Shown: positions 7,983-17,875 of the stretch, one piece after another | Position numbering within the stretch: the first letter of the stretch is position 1 | Layout of the letters: each line of letters starts with the position of its first letter | Assembly: GCA_041690535.1 (NCBI GenBank) | Contig: JAWLHA010000014.1 | Span: forward strand, 8,949-72,948 | Length of the DNA stretch: 64,000 bases | Source of the DNA: JAWLHA01 sp041690535 | Lineage (GTDB): Bacteria > Pseudomonadota > Gammaproteobacteria > Thiohalomonadales > Thiohalomonadaceae | Direction of reading: 5' to 3' | The notes under the pieces: model-generated | Told to the model about the DNA's origin: nothing | Database searches by the model: none | The model's input: only the letters and a program-made list of their open reading frames with translations | Position numbers and translations under genes: made by a program

Positions 7983-9248
7983 ATGGCTAACGACGTCTGT
8001 TTCCGTACGCTACACCTCGACAAGCCCTGGACGCTCGAGAGTTACAGGAGCGTTGGGGGTTATGAGGTCTGGAAGAAGATCCTCGAAAACAAAACGACAC
8101 CGGACGAGATCATCGCGGAGATGAAGGCTTCGGCTCTGCGGGGGCGCGGCGGTGCCGGATTCCCCACCGGGTTGAAGTGGAGCTTCATGCCCCGGAACGT
8201 GGCGGGTCAGAAGTACATCGTTTGCAATTCCGATGAGGGTGAGCCGGGCACGTGCAAAGACCGGGACATCATTCGCTATAACCCGCATCAGCTCATCGAA
8301 GGGATGGCCATCGCGGGCTACACCATCGGCGCGACGATGGGTTACAACTACATTCGGGGTGAGTTCTGGGAGCCCTACGAGCGTTTTGAGGAGGCTCTGG
8401 CCGAGGCGCGTGACGCCGGCCTGCTTGGCAAGAACATCCTGGGGTCCGGAGTGGATTTCGATATTCAGACCCATTTGGGGGCGGGTGCCTATATCTGTGG
8501 CGAAGAGACGGCGCTACTGGAATCCATCGAAGGCAAGAAGGGCCAGCCGCGGTTCAAACCCCCGTTTCCCGCAAGCTATGGGCTGTATGGGCGGCCGACC
8601 ACCATCAACAACACCGAATCGCTCTCCTCCGTGCCTGTGATCCTCCGTCAAGGGGGCAAGTGGTTCCTGGAGCAGGGCAAGCCCAATAACGGCGGAACCA
8701 AGATCTTCTGCGTTTCCGGGCACGTGAACAACCCCGGTAACTTTGAAGTGCCCATGGGGCTTCCTTTTTCCGAACTGCTCAAGATGGCCGGAGGGGTCTG
8801 GAAGGGCCGCAAGCTCAAGGCGGTGATCCCCGGGGGGAGTTCGACCCCTGTGGTCCCTGGTGATGTGATGATGGATGTGAGCATGGATTACGATTCCATC
8901 TCCAAGGCCGGTTCGATGCTTGGGGCCGGTTCCGTCATCGTCATGGACGAGACCACCTGCATGGTCAAGGTACTTGCCAGGCTTTCCCATTTCTATTTCG
9001 AAGAGTCCTGTGGGCAATGTACGCCTTGCCGGGAGGGCACTGGCTGGCTCGCGCGCATGGTGCATCGTATCGAGCACGGGCAAGGGCGCCAGGAGGACCT
9101 TGACCTGCTCCTTGATGTTGCAAGCAACATTGAAGGGCGCACCATCTGCGCCTTGGGCGATGCCGCGGCGATGCCGGTCAAGAGTTTCCTCAAGCACTAT
9201 CGTGATGAGTTCCAACACCACATCGATCACAAAAAGTGCATGGTATAG
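7983..9248 (+). CDS. nuoF: NADH-quinone oxidoreductase subunit F (NADH-binding)
   Basis: It binds NADH and FMN and carries [4Fe-4S] cluster N3, the electron entry point of complex I. The 421-residue protein shows the glycine-rich nucleotide/FMN loop LRGRGGAGFPTGLKW (about residues 49-63), the NSDEGEPGTCKDR motif, the second glycine-rich GAGAYICGEETAL, and the N3 ligands ESCGQCTPCREG with a further cysteine in TICALGDA. ATG 7983 follows a purine-rich AGCAGGATC. It lies between nuoE and nuoG as in most bacteria. Confidence 0.97.
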   Translation: MANDVCFRTLHLDKPWTLESYRSVGGYEVWKKILENKTTPDEIIAEMKASALRGRGGAGFPTGLKWSFMPRNVAGQKYIVCNSDEGEPGTCKDRDIIRYNPHQLIEGMAIAGYTIGATMGYNYIRGEFWEPYERFEEALAEARDAGLLGKNILGSGVDFDIQTHLGAGAYICGEETALLESIEGKKGQPRFKPPFPASYGLYGRPTTINNTESLSSVPVILRQGGKWFLEQGKPNNGGTKIFCVSGHVNNPGNFEVPMGLPFSELLKMAGGVWKGRKLKAVIPGGSSTPVVPGDVMMDVSMDYDSISKAGSMLGAGSVIVMDETTCMVKVLARLSHFYFEESCGQCTPCREGTGWLARMVHRIEHGQGRQEDLDLLLDVASNIEGRTICALGDAAAMPVKSFLKHYRDEFQHHIDHKKCMV

Positions 9249-9309
9249 ACGGCGTTTCCTCTGGACTGGCCGAATTTACGTTTCGTGACAGAAAGCGGCG
9301 ATTGAAGCA

Positions 9310-11700
9310 ATGGTAAAAATCGAAATCAACGGCATATCCATTTCCGCCCGGGAGGGGCAGATGGTGATCGAAGCCGCCGACGAAGCGGGGATCTCCATCC
9401 CCAGATTCTGCTACCACAAGAAGCTTTCCATCGCCGCCAGCTGCCGGATGTGCCTGGTCGAAGTCGAAAAGGTGGCGAAACCGCTGCCAGCCTGTGCAAC
9501 ACCCGTGACCGAGGGGATGAAGGTCTTCACCCGCTCGCCCAAAGCCATTGCGGCGCAGAAAGCCGTGATGGAGTTTCTGCTCATCAACCATCCGCTGGAC
9601 TGCCCCATTTGCGATCAGGGGGGGGAGTGTGATTTGCAGGAGATGGCGGTCGGCTACGGCAAGGACGTGTCCCGCTTCAGCGAAGGCAAAAGGGTGGTGC
9701 AGGACAAGAACATCGGGCCGTTGATCGCCACCGATATGACCCGCTGCATTCACTGCACTCGGTGCGTCCGTTTCGGGCAGGAAGTGGCCGGGATCATGGA
9801 ACTCGGCGCGACCGGGCGGGGCGAGCACATGCGTATCGGCACTTACATTGAAAAGAGTGTCGACTCCGAGGTTTCCGGCAATATCATCGATCTCTGCCCG
9901 GTGGGGGCACTTACTTCCAAACCCTACCGCTTCACTGCACGTCCATGGGAGCTGGTGGCCCACCCTGCCATTTCACCCCATGACTGCGTGGGTGCGAATC
10001 TGACGTTGCATGTGCGCCGCCATGAGGTGATGCGTGCCGTGGCTCGCGAGAACGAGGTGGTCAACGAGAGTTGGATCGCCGATCGGGATCGCTACAGCTA
10101 TCTGGGCCTCCGCCACACCGAACGTCTGACCCGGCCGATGGTGAAATCGGGGGGCCGCTGGCAGGAGACCGACTGGGATTCGGCGCTGGTGGCCGCAGTG
10201 GAAGGGCTGAAGCGCATTGGGGATGTGGAACCGGCGAACGTCGGTGCGCTGGGGGCCTACGGGGCCACCACCGAAGAACTCTATCTGCTTCAGAAGTTGA
10301 CCCGGGGCATTGGCAGCCAAAACGTGGATCATCGGCTGCGCCAGCAGGATTTCGCGCGGCAGGAAGGGGCTGCTGTTTTCCCTTGGCTCGGCCAGGCGGT
10401 GGCCGACCTCGAGAACCTGGATGCTGCGTTGCTGGTGGGCTCGAACGTGCGCAAGGAGCAGCCTTTGATGGCGCTTCGTCTGCGCAAGTCTGCGCTGAAA
10501 GGCGGCAGCATCATGTTCATCAATCCGATGGACTACGCCTTTAACTTCCCTGTCGCCGAAAAGGTGGTCGTCTCTCCCTCGGTGATGGTCACTGAACTGG
10601 CCGCCGTGGCCAAAGTGTTGCTGGACAGCAAGGGTGAACGCGCTCCGGCCGGTTACGGTGAGTTACTGGACTGCACGGCTCCGGGGGAAGAGCACAAGGC
10701 CATTGCCGCGCGGCTGCAGCAGGCCACCAAGGGCACGGTGTTACTGGGCAATCTCGCCGTCCATCACCCGGCGTACTCGGACTTGGCCGGTCTGGCCGTC
10801 CTCGTCGCTCGTTTGGCGGGGTGTCGGTTTGGCTATATCGGCGAGGGAGGCAACAGCGCCGGGGCGTGGCTTGCGGGCGCTGTTCCCCACCGCCTGGCCG
10901 GAGGCAAGAGCGCTCCCACGGGGGGCAAGGCGTGGCGAGAGATGTTTGCATCCGGGGTGAAGGGGTATCTCCTGCTTGGTACGGAGCCGGAACTCGACTG
11001 CATCGACTCCGGCCTGGCTTCGCGGGCCCTCAACGACGCCGAGTTCGTGGTGGCGTTGACCGCGTTTCAGAGTGAGCAGATGCGTGAGTACGCCGATGTC
11101 CTGCTCCCCATCGGCTTGTTTCCGGAGACCTCAGGTACCTTCGTCAATGCCGAAGGGCTTTGGCAAAGCTTTCAAGGGGCGACCATGCCCCCTGGGGAGG
11201 CTCGGCCAGGATGGAAAGTGTTGCGGGTGCTTGGAAACCTCCTCGATGTTGAAGGGTTCGATTATGAGACTTCCGAGGAGATCAGGCAGGAACTCGAGAC
11301 CAGGTGTGCGGAGATCATTCCCTCCAGCGAGAGTGACTGGGGTGCACCCCGCAACGAACGTCTCGGTGAGGGGCTGATTCGCATTGTGGACTTCCCCATC
11401 TACAGCGTGGACCCGATGGTGCGCCGCGCCACGGCGCTGCAGCACACTGCGGATGCTGCGGTGACCGGCGTGAGCATGAACGCTCTGACCGCCGATGCCC
11501 GCGGGCTGTCGGGGCTGGACGAGGTACGGGTAAGCGACGGTAACAACGCGCTCACGCTGCCGTTGGTGATCGATGAGCGGGTGCCGGACGGGTGTGCATA
11601 CATCGCTGCGGGGCAGACGCAAACCATGGGGCTTGGCGCCGCGTACGGGGTTATTGAAGTGAGCCCCGCCGGTGAGGAAGCGAACCGGCAGGTTGTTTGA
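9310..11700 (+). CDS. nuoG: NADH-quinone oxidoreductase subunit G
   Basis: The largest peripheral subunit, with several iron-sulfur clusters. The N-terminal [2Fe-2S] ferredoxin domain has ligands Cys34, Cys45, Cys48 and Cys62. The next His/Cys segment (about 95-115, LLINHPLDCPICDQGGECDL) fits cluster N5. RCIHCTRCVRF and IIDLCPVGAL supply the following [4Fe-4S] cluster. The rest (about 220-780) is a molybdopterin-oxidoreductase-like domain without an obvious cofactor site, as usual for NuoG. Length is 796 residues. The short ending lacks the long extension seen in enterics. Confidence 0.96.
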   Translation: MVKIEINGISISAREGQMVIEAADEAGISIPRFCYHKKLSIAASCRMCLVEVEKVAKPLPACATPVTEGMKVFTRSPKAIAAQKAVMEFLLINHPLDCPICDQGGECDLQEMAVGYGKDVSRFSEGKRVVQDKNIGPLIATDMTRCIHCTRCVRFGQEVAGIMELGATGRGEHMRIGTYIEKSVDSEVSGNIIDLCPVGALTSKPYRFTARPWELVAHPAISPHDCVGANLTLHVRRHEVMRAVARENEVVNESWIADRDRYSYLGLRHTERLTRPMVKSGGRWQETDWDSALVAAVEGLKRIGDVEPANVGALGAYGATTEELYLLQKLTRGIGSQNVDHRLRQQDFARQEGAAVFPWLGQAVADLENLDAALLVGSNVRKEQPLMALRLRKSALKGGSIMFINPMDYAFNFPVAEKVVVSPSVMVTELAAVAKVLLDSKGERAPAGYGELLDCTAPGEEHKAIAARLQQATKGTVLLGNLAVHHPAYSDLAGLAVLVARLAGCRFGYIGEGGNSAGAWLAGAVPHRLAGGKSAPTGGKAWREMFASGVKGYLLLGTEPELDCIDSGLASRALNDAEFVVALTAFQSEQMREYADVLLPIGLFPETSGTFVNAEGLWQSFQGATMPPGEARPGWKVLRVLGNLLDVEGFDYETSEEIRQELETRCAEIIPSSESDWGAPRNERLGEGLIRIVDFPIYSVDPMVRRATALQHTADAAVTGVSMNALTADARGLSGLDEVRVSDGNNALTLPLVIDERVPDGCAYIAAGQTQTMGLGAAYGVIEVSPAGEEANRQVV

Positions 11701-11712
11701 TAGGAACGCCGA

Positions 11713-12783
11713 ATGATCGAACTGCTACAGAGTCTCCTGCAAGGGCTGGGCCTCTCTGATGGACCCCAGATGTTAGTCATCAGTGTGGTCAAGATTGTCG
11801 CCATCCTCGCGCCTTTGATGCTTGCGGTGGCCTACGTCACCTATGCCGAGCGCAAGATCATCGGCTACATGCAGGTGCGCATTGGTCCCAACCGTGTTGG
11901 CCCAAGGGGTTGGCTCCAGCCAATTGCCGACGCGGTCAAGTTGATGTTCAAGGAGATCGTCATCCCCTCGGGGGCGGACAAGAAACTCTTTTTGATGGCC
12001 CCGGTATTGGCGATGGCCCCGGCGCTGGCGGCCTGGGCCGTGGTCCCGTTCAACTACGAGATGGTACTGGCCGACATCAATGCGAGTCTGCTGTACATCC
12101 TTGCGATTACCTCCATGGGCGTTTACGGCGTCATCATTGCCGGCTGGGCATCCAACTCCAAGTACTCGTTTCTCGGGGCGATGCGTTCGGCGGCACAGAT
12201 CGTCTCCTATGAAATCGCCATGGGCTTCGCCCTCGTCGGCGTCCTGATGGCCGCGGGCAGCCTGAATCTGGGGGAGATCGTACGTGCCCAGGAAGGGGGG
12301 GTGTGGCAGTGGTACTGGTTACCGCTCCTGCCGTTGTTTGTCGTGTACTTCATTGCCGGCGTGGCGGAAACCAACCGGGCGCCATTCGACGTCGCCGAGG
12401 GTGAATCGGAAATCGTCGCGGGGTTCCACGTCGAGTACTCCGGGATGGCATTCGCGGTGTTCTTCCTGGCCGAATACGCCAACATGATCCTGGTCTCGGC
12501 CTTGGCCTCGCTGCTGTTCCTTGGGGGCTGGCTGTCGCCGTTCCAGGGCATTCCCGGGGTCGGGGAGACCTTCCTGGGCGAACCCAGTATCCTTTGGCTC
12601 ATCGTCAAGACCGGCTTCTTCCTTTTCCTTTACCTTTGGTTCCGGGCGACTTTCCCTCGGTACCGTTATGACCAAATCATGCGGCTCGGATGGAAGGTCT
12701 TCATCCCGATCACCATCGTTTGGATCCTGGTCGTCGGTGTGGCGATCATGGCCGAACTCCCGCCGTGGTTTGACGCAGTGTAA
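11713..12783 (+). CDS. nuoH: NADH-quinone oxidoreductase subunit H
   Basis: A membrane subunit (ND1 type) that forms part of the quinone chamber at the joint of the two arms. The 356-residue protein has eight or so hydrophobic segments. It shows the conserved AYVTYAERKIIGYMQVRIGPNR-type loop after the first helix, and the acidic loop AETNRAPFDVAEGESEIVAGFHVEYSG, of which the ETNR...DxxEgEsE part is diagnostic. It starts 12 bases after nuoG and precedes nuoI by 17 bases. Confidence 0.97.
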   Translation: MIELLQSLLQGLGLSDGPQMLVISVVKIVAILAPLMLAVAYVTYAERKIIGYMQVRIGPNRVGPRGWLQPIADAVKLMFKEIVIPSGADKKLFLMAPVLAMAPALAAWAVVPFNYEMVLADINASLLYILAITSMGVYGVIIAGWASNSKYSFLGAMRSAAQIVSYEIAMGFALVGVLMAAGSLNLGEIVRAQEGGVWQWYWLPLLPLFVVYFIAGVAETNRAPFDVAEGESEIVAGFHVEYSGMAFAVFFLAEYANMILVSALASLLFLGGWLSPFQGIPGVGETFLGEPSILWLIVKTGFFLFLYLWFRATFPRYRYDQIMRLGWKVFIPITIVWILVVGVAIMAELPPWFDAV

Positions 12784-12800
12784 CGGTGAGAGAACGACTG

Positions 12801-13289
12801 ATGAATGCCATAACTCGTACATTCAAGAGCCTTTTCCTGCGGGAATTGTTTAGCGGTCTGGGGGTCACCGGACGCTATCTGTTTGGCAAAAAACTGACGG
12901 TGCAGTATCCGGAGGAGCGGGCGCCACAGTCGCAACGCTTCAGGGGGCTGCACGCGTTGAGGCGCTATCCCAACGGCGAGGAGCGTTGTATTGCCTGCAA
13001 GCTCTGCGAGGTGGTTTGTCCGGCAATGGCGATCACCATTGAAGCGGAGCCTCGTGAAGACGGCAGTCGTCGCACGACCCGCTATGACATCGACCTGACC
13101 AAGTGCATCTTCTGTGGTTTTTGTGAGGAATCCTGTCCCGTGGACTCCATTGTCGAGACGAGGGTTTACGAATACCACGGAGAGGAGCGGGGCGATCTGC
13201 TCATGACAAAAGAGCGCCTGCTGGCGGTCGGTGACAAACACGAAGCGCAAATCGCAGCGGATCGGGAGGCGGACGCACGCTACCGCTGA
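12801..13289 (+). CDS. nuoI: NADH-quinone oxidoreductase subunit I
   Basis: A ferredoxin-like subunit that carries clusters N6a and N6b and links the electron path to N2. Two classic 4Fe-4S motifs are present: CIACKLCEVVCP and CIFCGFCEESCP, each CxxCxxCxxxCP. ATG 12801 gives 162 residues, the usual length, with a GAGAGA stretch upstream. A GTG at 12786 is also in frame but has no ribosome-binding site and adds five residues not typical of NuoI. Confidence 0.96.
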   Translation: MNAITRTFKSLFLRELFSGLGVTGRYLFGKKLTVQYPEERAPQSQRFRGLHALRRYPNGEERCIACKLCEVVCPAMAITIEAEPREDGSRRTTRYDIDLTKCIFCGFCEESCPVDSIVETRVYEYHGEERGDLLMTKERLLAVGDKHEAQIAADREADARYR

Positions 13290-13319
13290 TGCCCACCCTA
13301 GACAAGAACGGATGAACAC

Positions 13320-13925
13320 ATGAGCTTTGAACAGATCCTTTTCTACGCCTTCGCGGCCATTTTGGTGGCTTCCGCCGGGATGGTGATCACCGTTCGCAAC
13401 CCGGTTCATGCCGCCCTGTTCCTGGTGTTGGCTTTCTTCACCAGCGCAGCACTGTGGATGCTTCTGGAGGCGGAGTTCCTCGCCATCACACTGGTCCTCG
13501 TCTACGTGGGCGCCGTAGCCGTTTTGTTCCTGTTTGTGGTGATGATGCTCGACATTAACGTCACGCCGCTTCGAGAGGGGTTCGCCCGCTATCTGCCCGT
13601 CGGGGGAATCGTTGCATTGCTGACATTTGGCGTCATGGCGTCGGTGGTTGGGGCCAAGAATTTCGGTGTCGATGTGGTTCCGGCACCGGAACGGTTGCCC
13701 GCCGATCACAACAACACCCGGATGCTCGGTGAACAGCTGTACACCACCTATGTGTTCGCGTTTGAGATTGCTGCCGTCATCCTGCTGGTGGCCATCGTTG
13801 CGGCGATCGCCCTGACGCTACGCCGGCGGCCCGAAACCAAGTATCAGGATGTGGCAAAGCAGGTGGCGGTGCGCCGGGCTGACCGGTTGCAGGTGGTGAA
13901 GCTACAGGCCGAAGAGCGCAAGTGA
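13320..13925 (+). CDS. nuoJ: NADH-quinone oxidoreductase subunit J
   Basis: An ND6-type membrane subunit of complex I. Five hydrophobic segments lie in the first 160 residues. The motif VLVYVGAVAVLFLFVVMMLD (about residues 60-79), with its pi-bulge glycine, is the ND6 signature. The 201-residue protein ends in a basic and polar cytoplasmic tail (about 162-201) of variable type. It sits between nuoI and nuoK as expected. Confidence 0.96.
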   Translation: MSFEQILFYAFAAILVASAGMVITVRNPVHAALFLVLAFFTSAALWMLLEAEFLAITLVLVYVGAVAVLFLFVVMMLDINVTPLREGFARYLPVGGIVALLTFGVMASVVGAKNFGVDVVPAPERLPADHNNTRMLGEQLYTTYVFAFEIAAVILLVAIVAAIALTLRRRPETKYQDVAKQVAVRRADRLQVVKLQAEERK

Positions 13926-13956
13926 ACGGCAAAGGCATGAGTTTGTGGGGGCAGGC

Positions 13957-14262
13957 ATGATCGCGTTGTCGGATTATCTGGTATTGGGGGCCATTCTGTT
14001 CTGTTTGAGCATGGCCGGCGTGTTCATCAACCGTAAGAACATGATCATTCTGCTGATGTGCATCGAGTTGATGCTGCTGGCCGTGAACATGAACTTTATT
14101 GCCTTCTCCCACTATCTGGGCGATGCCGCCGGGCAGGTCTTTGTGTTCTTCATTCTGACCGTCGCAGCAGCGGAGGCAGCAATCGGCCTTGCGATCCTGG
14201 TTGTACTGTTCCGCACCAAGCGCACCATCAATGTCGCCGATCTGGACTCGCTGAAGGGATAA
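13957..14262 (+). CDS. nuoK: NADH-quinone oxidoreductase subunit K
   Basis: An ND4L-type membrane subunit with three transmembrane helices. ATG 13957 gives exactly 101 residues, the standard length, with GGGGGCAGG just upstream; a GTG at 13945 would add four residues. Two buried glutamates that serve in proton transfer are visible in LLMCIELMLLAVN and in AAAEAAIGLAILV. The stop at 14262 is three bases before the GTG of nuoL. Confidence 0.96.
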   Translation: MIALSDYLVLGAILFCLSMAGVFINRKNMIILLMCIELMLLAVNMNFIAFSHYLGDAAGQVFVFFILTVAAAEAAIGLAILVVLFRTKRTINVADLDSLKG

Positions 14263-14265
14263 GCC

Positions 14266-16266
14266 GTGTTGGAGAACTTGCATAACGTCAACATCGCCAT
14301 CGTCTTGGCCCCTCTGGTCGGCGCGGTGGTCGCCGGACTGTTCGGTAAACTCATTGGGCGGGTAGGCGCCCATACCGTAACGATTCTTGGGGTTGGTATT
14401 TCGTTCGCCCTCTCGGCACTGGTGTTCAAGAGGGTGGTAATCGACGAGATCGGTACTATCAATCAGTCCGTCTACACCTGGCTGGAGAGCGATGGCATTC
14501 GGCTCGAAGTCGGGTTCATGGTGGACAAGCTCACCGCCATGATGATGGTGGTGGTGACCTTTGTCTCCCTGATGGTTCACGTCTACACCATTGGCTATAT
14601 GGCGGACGACGAGCATAACTGGCCCGAGGACAGCCTGGCCGGCAAGAGCAGTTATCAGCGCTTTTTCAGTTACATCTCGCTGTTTACCTTCTCCATGCTG
14701 ATGTTGGTCATGGCCAACAACTTCATGCAGCTGTTCTTCGGTTGGGAAGCGGTGGGCCTGGTTTCCTATTTGTTGATCGGTTTCTGGTTCACCCGGGACA
14801 GTGCTGTCTATGCCAACCTGAAGGCGTTTTTGGTCAACCGGGTCGGCGACTTCGGCTTTGTCCTGGGGATCGCGGCGGTGCTCATGTACTTCAACAGCCT
14901 CGATTACCGCGAAGTCTTCCAGACCGCCGAGCTTCACAAGGACCTGACCATGAGCATCTGGCCCGGTGCCGACTGGAGTGTGATGACGGTCATCTGCATT
15001 CTGTTGTTCATCGGCGCTATGGGTAAGTCGGCTCAAGTGCCTCTTCATGTCTGGCTGCCTGACTCCATGGAGGGCCCCACGCCCATTTCCGCGTTGATCC
15101 ATGCGGCCACAATGGTAACGGCCGGTATCTTCATGGTCGCCCGGATGTCGCCTTTGTATGAGCTTTCCGAGACAGCCCTGAGTTTCATCATGGTGATCGG
15201 GGCCATCACTGCGCTGTTCATGGGCTTCCTGGGTCTGATTCAGAATGACATCAAGCGAGTGGTCGCCTACTCCACACTCTCGCAGCTTGGCTATATGACC
15301 GTTGCACTCGGGGCATCGGCTTATGCGGCTGGGGTGTTCCACCTGATGACCCACGCCTTCTTCAAGGCGCTGCTGTTCCTGGCCGCCGGTTCGGTCATCA
15401 TCGCCATGCACCATGAGCAGGACATGCGCAAGATGGGTGGATTGCGGAAGTACATGCCGATCACCTGGATCACCTCGCTCATCGGTTCGCTGGCGCTGAT
15501 CGGATTCCCCGGCTTCGCCGGATTCTTCTCCAAGGATTCCATCATTGAAGCGGTCGGCCACTCTCAACTGGCCGGCTCGGGGTTTGCCTACGCCGCCGTA
15601 TTGGTTGGCGTGTTTGTCACGGCGCTGTATAGCTTCCGGATGTATTTCCTGGTCTTCCATGGCAAGGAGCGCATGGACCACCATACCAGGGAGCATCTGC
15701 ACGAGTCCCCATGGGTCGTCACGGTTCCGCTCATCGCCCTGGCAATCCCCTCGGTGCTGGCAGGGGGAGTGTATGTGGGTGACATGGTCTTTGGCGACTT
15801 TTTCGCGGGTGCGATCGTCGTTGCCCCAGAACATGATGTGCTCGCGGCAGTGGGGCAGGGGTATCACGGTCCGCTGGGGATGATGCTCCACGGACTTCTC
15901 ACCGCACCGTTCTGGCTGGCGGCCGCGGGGGTGGGGGTGGCCTGGTTCTTCTACATGAAACGACCGGATATCCCCGCAGCCATCAAGGAGAAGTTTGCGC
16001 CGGTCCACGCAATTTTGGAGCGGAAGTATGGTTTCGATGAGTTCAATGAGTGGTTCTTCGCCGGCGGCGGCCGCCTCTTGGGCAAGGGTTTTTGGCGGAT
16101 CGGCGATGTGACCTTGATCGACGGGCTTTTGGTTAACGGTTCAGCGCGAACCGTGGGTTGGGTATCGGCGATTATCCGTCATGTGCAAACCGGATACCTG
16201 TACCACTATGCCTTCGCCATGATTGTCGGCCTGCTACTGCTGTTTGGCCTCTACGTGGTCGGCTGA
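14266..16266 (+). CDS. nuoL: NADH-quinone oxidoreductase subunit L
   Basis: The distal antiporter-like subunit of the membrane arm (ND5 type), which pumps protons and holds the long lateral helix. The 666-residue protein is highly hydrophobic. It contains the Mrp-type core with the conserved FFGWEAVGLVSYLLIGFW glutamate (TM5), the lysine of GAMGKSAQVPLHVWLPDSMEGPTP-type TM7, and HAATMVTAGIFMVAR. GTG 14266 is taken as the start, since it lies directly after nuoK and is followed by a hydrophobic first helix. Confidence 0.97.
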   Translation: MLENLHNVNIAIVLAPLVGAVVAGLFGKLIGRVGAHTVTILGVGISFALSALVFKRVVIDEIGTINQSVYTWLESDGIRLEVGFMVDKLTAMMMVVVTFVSLMVHVYTIGYMADDEHNWPEDSLAGKSSYQRFFSYISLFTFSMLMLVMANNFMQLFFGWEAVGLVSYLLIGFWFTRDSAVYANLKAFLVNRVGDFGFVLGIAAVLMYFNSLDYREVFQTAELHKDLTMSIWPGADWSVMTVICILLFIGAMGKSAQVPLHVWLPDSMEGPTPISALIHAATMVTAGIFMVARMSPLYELSETALSFIMVIGAITALFMGFLGLIQNDIKRVVAYSTLSQLGYMTVALGASAYAAGVFHLMTHAFFKALLFLAAGSVIIAMHHEQDMRKMGGLRKYMPITWITSLIGSLALIGFPGFAGFFSKDSIIEAVGHSQLAGSGFAYAAVLVGVFVTALYSFRMYFLVFHGKERMDHHTREHLHESPWVVTVPLIALAIPSVLAGGVYVGDMVFGDFFAGAIVVAPEHDVLAAVGQGYHGPLGMMLHGLLTAPFWLAAAGVGVAWFFYMKRPDIPAAIKEKFAPVHAILERKYGFDEFNEWFFAGGGRLLGKGFWRIGDVTLIDGLLVNGSARTVGWVSAIIRHVQTGYLYHYAFAMIVGLLLLFGLYVVG

Positions 16267-16290
16267 TAAGACAACAAAGGGTTTGGATGC

Positions 16291-17805
16291 ATGTTCGCTG
16301 ATTTGCCGCTACTGAGTCTGGTGATTTGGACCCCCATTCTGGGTGGGCTGTTGGTGCTTGCCACGGGCAGTGACCGGGGGGTGGAGGCGCGAGTTCTTGC
16401 GCTGGTGGTCGCTATCGTGACGTTCGGGTTATCGATCCCGTTGTATACCGGATTCGATAATTTCACCCATCAGATGCAGTTCGTTGAACTCCATCCGTGG
16501 ATCGAGACGTTCAGGATCAACTACCACTTGGGCGTGGACGGGATTTCCATGCCACTCATTCTGCTGACTTCCTTCAGCACCATGCTGGTGGTGGTTGCCG
16601 GATGGGAGGTCATCAAATTCAAGCCCGCGCAGTACATGGCGGCCTTCCTTATCATGGAAGGGCTCATGATTGGTGTGTTCGCCGCCCTGGATGCCATGCT
16701 CTTCTACGTGTTCTGGGAAGCGATGCTCATCCCCATGTTCATCGTCATCGGCATGTGGGGTGGACCGCGGCGCATCTACGCGACGTTGAAGTTTTTCCTC
16801 TACACCTTCCTGGGCTCGGTGTTCATGTTGATCGCGCTCATCTACCTGTATCGGCAGGCAGGTAGCTTTGCGATTCAGGACTTTCACATCGTCCGCATCG
16901 GGCTGAATGCACAGATCCTCATCTTCCTTGCGTTCTTGCTTGCATTTGCCGTGAAGGTCCCCATGTGGCCGGTTCACACCTGGCTTCCGGATGCACATGT
17001 CGAGGCTCCCACCGGTGGTTCGGTGATTCTGGCCGCGATCATGTTGAAGCTTGGGGCATACGGGTTCCTGCGGTTCTCACTGCCCATTACGCCGGACGCG
17101 AGCAGTCAACTCGATTGGCTGATGATTCTGCTGTCCCTGATCGCCGTGGCATACATCGGCTTCGTGGCGCTGGCTCAGCAGGACATGAAGAAACTGATCG
17201 CATACTCCTCCATTTCACACATGGGTTTCGTGACGCTCGGTTTCTTCATTGCCTATGCGATCTTCGATCAGACGGGCAGCTATCACGGTGCAGCGATGGG
17301 GATCGAAGGGGGCATGGTCCAGATGATCTCCCATGGCTTCATCTCCGGGGCGATGTTCCTCTGTGTGGGGGTGCTTTATGACCGCGTGCACAGCCGGGAC
17401 ATTTCTGCTTACGGCGGGGTTGCGAACCGAATGCCTGTCTTCGCCGGGTTCATGGTGTTGTTTGCCATGGCCAACGCGGGGCTTCCCGGCACCTCGGGAT
17501 TCGTGGGTGAGTTCATGGTCATTTTGAGCGCGTTCAAGGCTAATTTCTGGTACGCCCTCATCGCGGCGACGACGTTGATCCTTGGGGCCGCTTACACGTT
17601 GTGGATGGTCAAGCGGGTCATGTTCGGTCAGGTGGCGAACGACAACGTAGCCAAGCTTCAGGATCTGTCCGGGCGGGAGGTCATCATTCTCGGTACGTTG
17701 GCGGTGGCGGTACTCTTGTTTGGTCTGTGGCCCGCGCCGCTGTTGGACGTAATGCGGCCGACGGTCGAGAATCTGGTCCAGCACATTGCTGTGTCCAAGC
17801 TTTGA
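16291..17805 (+). CDS. nuoM: NADH-quinone oxidoreductase subunit M
   Basis: A proton-pumping antiporter-like subunit (ND4 type). The 504-residue membrane protein shows FYVFWEAMLIPMFIVIGMWGG with the essential glutamate, the KVPMWPVHTWLPDAHVEAPT stretch with the essential lysine, and AYSSISHMGFV, all typical of NuoM. It starts 24 bases after nuoL. A 70-base spacer separates it from nuoN, longer than the other spacings of the operon, without an obvious terminator. Confidence 0.97.
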   Translation: MFADLPLLSLVIWTPILGGLLVLATGSDRGVEARVLALVVAIVTFGLSIPLYTGFDNFTHQMQFVELHPWIETFRINYHLGVDGISMPLILLTSFSTMLVVVAGWEVIKFKPAQYMAAFLIMEGLMIGVFAALDAMLFYVFWEAMLIPMFIVIGMWGGPRRIYATLKFFLYTFLGSVFMLIALIYLYRQAGSFAIQDFHIVRIGLNAQILIFLAFLLAFAVKVPMWPVHTWLPDAHVEAPTGGSVILAAIMLKLGAYGFLRFSLPITPDASSQLDWLMILLSLIAVAYIGFVALAQQDMKKLIAYSSISHMGFVTLGFFIAYAIFDQTGSYHGAAMGIEGGMVQMISHGFISGAMFLCVGVLYDRVHSRDISAYGGVANRMPVFAGFMVLFAMANAGLPGTSGFVGEFMVILSAFKANFWYALIAATTLILGAAYTLWMVKRVMFGQVANDNVAKLQDLSGREVIILGTLAVAVLLFGLWPAPLLDVMRPTVENLVQHIAVSKL

Positions 17806-17875
17806 ACAAACCGGTATGGCATGGTGCGTCCTCTCTGGAGGGGACGGCGATGGAGAGGCTTGAGAGAGTTGCCCG

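Noticed and set aside
13777..16008. 743-codon minus-strand frame across nuoJ-nuoL
   Set aside because: It is antisense to three certain complex I genes; its residue use (His, Arg, Gln, Gly rich) is that of a GC-rich shadow frame.
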